7,805 nucleotides of DNA. Origin: an uncultured archaeon. GTDB lineage: Archaea; Thermoproteota; Nitrososphaeria; Nitrososphaerales; CALBXV01. A model generated the notes under the pieces. That model did not search any database and had not been told where the DNA came from. It saw only the letters and a program-made list of their open reading frames with translations. The position numbers and the translations under genes are program-made. The DNA lies in NCBI GenBank assembly GCA_937890045.1, contig CALBXV010000692.1, positions 1 to 7,805 of the forward strand. The letters run 5' to 3'. Of this stretch, positions 6,601-7,805 are shown in pieces (the first letter of the stretch is position 1; every line of letters starts with the position of its first letter).

Positions 6601-6925
6601 CATACTTTGCTTCATCAAGTTCAACTTCTTCTTCTTGGGGGTTGTATTCAGCTTTCATTGCAATAGCTTGAAGTTTCATAATCTGATTTTTCTTGCCAGA
6701 ATTGATTATTTGCTCCATTGTTTTTTTGTTCTTGGAACTTACCTTATCATATACTTGCATGATTCCAGAAGCAGTAAATGAATCCATTTTCAACTTACCA
6801 TCTTTCATTTTAATGGTTTGCATTGAACCGGCAGCTGCTTTTTTCATCAAGTCCATGTTATCTTCTACGATAAGTCCACGCACTTCTGCAAGTGATTCCA
6901 TCATTGATTTTGCATATACAGTCAT
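3614..6925 (-). CDS. Modular 1103-residue phage protein, candidate internal-head polyprotein
   Basis: A basic, Lys/Glu-rich protein without signal peptide or membrane segments, built of small modules each closed by EEVELDE or a variant. Motifs end at residues 105, 192, 244, 294, 350, 402, 451, 543, 646, 708, 823, 922 and, degenerate, 1014. Module 106-192 (YDIYHKDFSSAMQHAYAAAK, then an IDDKVASGPRKPSSGKTN stretch) is one I recall from marine phages. Modules 193-244 and 351-402 are near-identical duplicates. Module 647-708 looks helix-turn-helix-like. Module 923-1014 opens with LPPHLQKHFD. Most variants keep Leu/Ile-X-Glu, the T4 gp21 prohead protease pattern, and 10 of 13 are followed by Ala or Gly, as in gp23. 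This suggests internal head protein cut during maturation; an uncut modular structural protein is the alternative. The ATG at 6923-6925 has AGAGGG about eight bases upstream; an ATG at 7012 would overlap the previous gene by 64 bases. No tape-measure-like hydrophobic stretch is visible. Confidence 0.85.
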   Translation of the reverse strand: MTVYAKSMMESLAEVRGLIVEDNMDLMKKAAAGSMQTIKMKDGKLKMDSFTASGIMQVYDKVSSKNKKTMEQIINSGKKNQIMKLQAIAMKAEYNPQEEEVELDEAKYDIYHKDFSSAMQHAYAAAKKMYGITVDPKEIDDKVASGPRKPSSGKTNKYRLKGDKGTVQIQVANLDNKKYELNMYKEEAELDEGDPFMGPTKGKGKVVTVRHKTSGKELVVTIDSVKKYEKMGYKVVKEEVELGEGFINIGGAKVKDDEKSILQHIKKTFPNVKKVRKDPQHGWIPVFEEVELDEWTISDVEIAMKKKYGKVDKEAIEKLKKVQYKGNVDRNDLVKAGHGKLHVESVEIDEGDPFMGPTKGKDKVVTVRHKTSGKELSVTANSVKKYEKMGYKVVKETTEIGERVAEQLSRIKGNSPGAQGRRAAVEDDIEDAEKNGDKKLVKKLKEDELDEVFNGTKQDIRKITRATDNALRKRSAQIQKMLKSKTNEKGKGLTDFEFDHISDEGDAIAAELVYRKKGGKDPISDAIPSHLKKFVNEEVELDEGKAKYTRKLMKNKSIVDYVKKQQEKNRKDVAKFGNKKVGVFGNEPRFDSGDRWLDMASDEVKQNRMSDNKRRAFDAEAEYEAIARKLGLDKFEPKLEEVELDEGRMKELHGYIAQGKSAEWIAKKMGVDAKTIKALMAGYKEAYEVGTDEYREYLEKLTPGEVDEASARADAMRAMRRDKKVDPADVDTSASDADVKAASKNILAQMRKAVSLGGRFDVEFLDKKKVRVKPAIANAFVKKYEGMRRPADKERFQNQAMKSYKDMLKVLKAGYNEEVELDEAKYEHIFGVEFQVDAPEEKPIRTGKEPHVKTIDKLTKKHKLITDHADDLSKFNVKDKVGGKNVMKFFKDMERSGLEVIKKRITDNAKSTSFGEEVDLDEALPPHLQKHFDKDGNPKTKEGKAAWERIKKIKMKGYTPKQVKMAIGIAFDKRFVQGNMTGAAKAIEKIAKGLSDFEPVANALRRANEEVVKEGTWELPKTPKQKSALKKLLSKPLKAKGATNKLYNIIGDDILFDDIDDFADTEPNADVRPMVRTAMKRLGIKEETILERIDRKLKERKNG
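4802..4987 (-). other. Helix-turn-helix-like module (residues 647-708 of the 1103-aa protein)
   Basis: The segment from GRMKELHGYIAQGKSAEWIA through KKMGVDAKTIKALM has the helix, MGV turn and recognition-helix pattern of homeodomain-like or resolvase-like DNA-binding domains. It starts directly after EEVELDE and ends at PGEVDE. If released by proteolysis it would be a peptide of about 62 residues, small and probably DNA-binding. The HTH reading is by eye. Confidence 0.45.
5741..5883 (-). repeat. Duplicated module, copy B
   Basis: Direct repeat of 6215-6357 at an offset of 474 bases (158 codons), with 8 differences in 143 bases by eye and no gaps. It encodes GDPFMGPTKGKDKVVTVRHK onward to a KKYEKMGYKVVKE ending, residues about 349-395. 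The repeat begins and ends in or beside the LDE-type motifs, so a whole module was copied. Confidence 0.95.
6215..6357 (-). repeat. Duplicated module, copy A
   Basis: Partner of 5741-5883. It encodes GDPFMGPTKGKGKVVTVRHK onward to KKYEKMGYKVVKE, residues about 191-237. The short beta-strand pattern (KVVTVRH, KELVVT) followed by a helix and a GYKVV strand suggests a compact fold of about 50 residues. Most of the 8 base differences fall in the ten-residue stretch after KELVVT. Confidence 0.95.
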
Positions 6926-6948
6926 TGTTATACCCTCTCTATGAGTAT

Positions 6949-7805
6949 TTAGGTTTTTAGACTTTCTTTCTTTGCCATTTTTGTCGCTACGCCCATCTTT
7001 ACTTCTTTCCAACGACCCCCATATCTCTTTTTAAAATCATCGTCAGAAAGGTCTTTTGCAATTTCTTCTCTACGTTTTAGTTCTGCACCAGTAAGTTCTC
7101 TTTCTTGAATTTGATCCACTAAATCCCTAAAAGACATATGTTCTGGTACATATTCTGCTTTAAGTTCTTTTGGTAGTTTTCCTTTAGCAACTAATGTATT
7201 AACATACTTAACAAGTGCCCGGGGACTAACACTTTTACTATATTGCATAGTAACATCTCCAGCCCATGCAGATGGACGTTTTCTATGTTCTGGGTCTTCC
7301 ATACCATCGACATATTGTTTTACAAGTCTAGCCCAACCTTTGGGGTGTCTCATTTGACTTATCTTATCCCAAAGATCAATGTACCATGCTTCATCAATTT
7401 CTGGTTTTTCACGCAATCGTGGTTCTCTACGATTCTTGGATGGGTCTTCATTGCGTAAGTTCTTGGGGTCATTGTTTAATGGATTGTTATCTTTATGACC
7501 TACATCCATTCCAATCTTTGTCTTGTCACCCATAACCCTACGAGCTTTATTTCTTGAAGAACGATTGGCAATTTGTTCTGGGCGTGAGTGGTAGTTCTGG
7601 TATTCCTTTGCATAGTTTCTTTCGTCAAGAGACTCTACAATATTATATCCCTTCTTTAAATATTTGTCAATCTCATCAGTAGGAACATTCATAGTAGTCA
7701 TTAAGCCCTTTTTCTTCATCTTAACCCACTTTACATCTTTTTTATCTTTGAAAATAGGTTTCAATCCAGCAGCTACGCGAGATTTATCAAAATCTCTTAA
7801 TTTTT
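6949..7805 (-). CDS. HNH-domain protein with flanking LDE/IDE sites (5' end outside window)
   Basis: The frame is open to the right edge, reading LRDFDKSRVAAGLKPIFKDK with no stop or credible start, so the gene begins beyond 7805; a TTG at 7764 lacks a convincing ribosome binding site. In order: a segment ending DKYLKKGYNIVESLDE (7621-7635); an HNH-nuclease-like domain with NRSSRNKARR, then DVGHKDNNPLNNDPKNLRN (His codon 7495-7497) and a final SKNR; a KPEIDEAW site (7390-7404); a helical region with HPKGWARLVKQYVDGMEDPE; and a C-terminal ELTGAELKRREEIAKDLSDD segment ending lysine-rich. The HNH core His and both Asn positions appear intact, so metal-dependent DNA cleavage or nicking is plausible. 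It ends 23 bases before the 1103-residue gene. A free homing endonuclease is less likely, because the domain sits between protease-like sites in a longer modular protein. Confidence 0.75.
   Translation of the reverse strand, partial: KLRDFDKSRVAAGLKPIFKDKKDVKWVKMKKKGLMTTMNVPTDEIDKYLKKGYNIVESLDERNYAKEYQNYHSRPEQIANRSSRNKARRVMGDKTKIGMDVGHKDNNPLNNDPKNLRNEDPSKNRREPRLREKPEIDEAWYIDLWDKISQMRHPKGWARLVKQYVDGMEDPEHRKRPSAWAGDVTMQYSKSVSPRALVKYVNTLVAKGKLPKELKAEYVPEHMSFRDLVDQIQERELTGAELKRREEIAKDLSDDDFKKRYGGRWKEVKMGVATKMAKKESLKT
7390..7620 (-). other. HNH module bounded by SLDE and EIDE sites
   Basis: About 77 residues from just after SLDE to the end of EIDE, starting RNYAKEYQNYHSRPEQIA and containing the whole HNH signature. 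Residues after the two sites are Arg and Ala. If the sites are cut, this would be released as a small, basic nuclease-like peptide. Domain identification is by motif; cleavage is inferred. Confidence 0.6.

Larger units (their letters stand above)
3421..6631 (-). repeat. Dispersed 21-bp in-frame repeat encoding EEVELDE
   Basis: Six perfect 21-bp copies lie at 3421-3441, 4457-4477, 4988-5008, 5297-5317, 6044-6064 and 6611-6631. One-base variants lie at 4160-4180 (EEVDLDE), 6194-6214 (EEVELGE) and 6350-6370 (EEAELDE). A two-base variant is at 5573-5593 (KEDELDE). More diverged copies are at 5876-5896 (ESVEIDE), 5720-5740 (ETTEIGE), 4802-4819 (PGEVDE) and 3884-3901 (EEVVKE). All are in frame; the copy at 3421 is in the 245-residue gene, the rest in the 1103-residue gene. 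Spacing is irregular (about 130-350 bases) and the intervening sequence is coding. Confidence 0.95.

Noticed and set aside
3421..6631. Regularly recurring 21-bp repeats as a CRISPR array
   Set aside because: The repeats are in frame inside coding sequence, spacing varies from about 130 to 350 bases, and they encode a conserved peptide.
3614..6925. Large protein as a tail tape-measure protein
   Set aside because: The length is suggestive, but there are no long hydrophobic or membrane-like segments or tape-measure repeats, and the modules are heterogeneous and punctuated by one motif.
3633..6944. Plus-strand open frames opposite the large gene (e.g. 3633-4142, 5907-6230, 6293-6781)
   Set aside because: They are antisense shadows of a strongly coding minus-strand frame, have low-complexity Ser/Phe/Leu-rich products, and lack ribosome binding sites in context.
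6946..6953. CCTAAATA upstream of the 1103-residue gene as a late promoter
   Set aside because: It has two mismatches to the octamer and overlaps the previous stop codon; co-transcription from upstream is simpler.
6949..7764. HNH gene as a free-standing homing endonuclease starting at TTG 7764
   Set aside because: The frame continues open to the window edge with coding-like sequence, no clear ribosome binding site precedes the TTG, and the HNH core is only one part of a modular protein.
1..7805. tRNA genes, insertion sequences or attachment sites
   Set aside because: No cloverleaf-like sequence, transposase, terminal inverted repeats or duplicated core site was found by eye on either strand.

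Overview
The window reads as part of the late (virion) region of an AT-rich, T4-like myovirus, probably one infecting a marine bacterium. Three things point there: all credible genes lie on the minus strand with short gaps or overlaps; a perfect T4-type late promoter (TATAAATA) and two one-base variants precede genes; and several proteins resemble types I recall from marine T4-like phages. No database search was possible, so family names rest on recalled motifs.

In transcription order (high to low coordinates): an HNH-domain protein whose 5' end lies outside the window (6949-7805); a 1103-residue, lysine- and glutamate-rich modular protein (3614-6925); a 245-residue charged, core-like protein overlapping it by 8 bases (2884-3621); a HAD-fold 5'(3')-nucleotidase-like protein (2359-2877); a 414-residue beta-rich putative virion protein (1069-2313); a 154-base leader behind the perfect late promoter; a 181-residue putative virion or appendage protein (357-902); a hairpin terminator followed by a promoter-like site; a 73-residue coiled-coil protein (44-265); and possibly the first two codons of another gene at the left edge.

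The standout is the 1103-residue protein. It is a chain of about 14 small, mostly dissimilar modules (roughly 50-115 residues), nearly all ending in EEVELDE or a variant. The variants (ELGE, EIDE, EIGE, DLDE) mostly keep Leu/Ile-X-Glu, the recognition pattern of the T4 prohead protease gp21, and the next residue is usually Ala or Gly, as at the gp23 cleavage site. The same signature occurs in the 245-residue protein and on both sides of the HNH module. My inference is that this locus encodes internal head proteins made as a polyprotein, packaged into the prohead and cut into small basic peptides, including an HNH nuclease-like one. One module is duplicated at about 94% DNA identity, and six 21-bp motif copies are identical, suggesting module gain by recombination. 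The alternative is an uncut beads-on-a-string structural protein; virion proteomics would decide.
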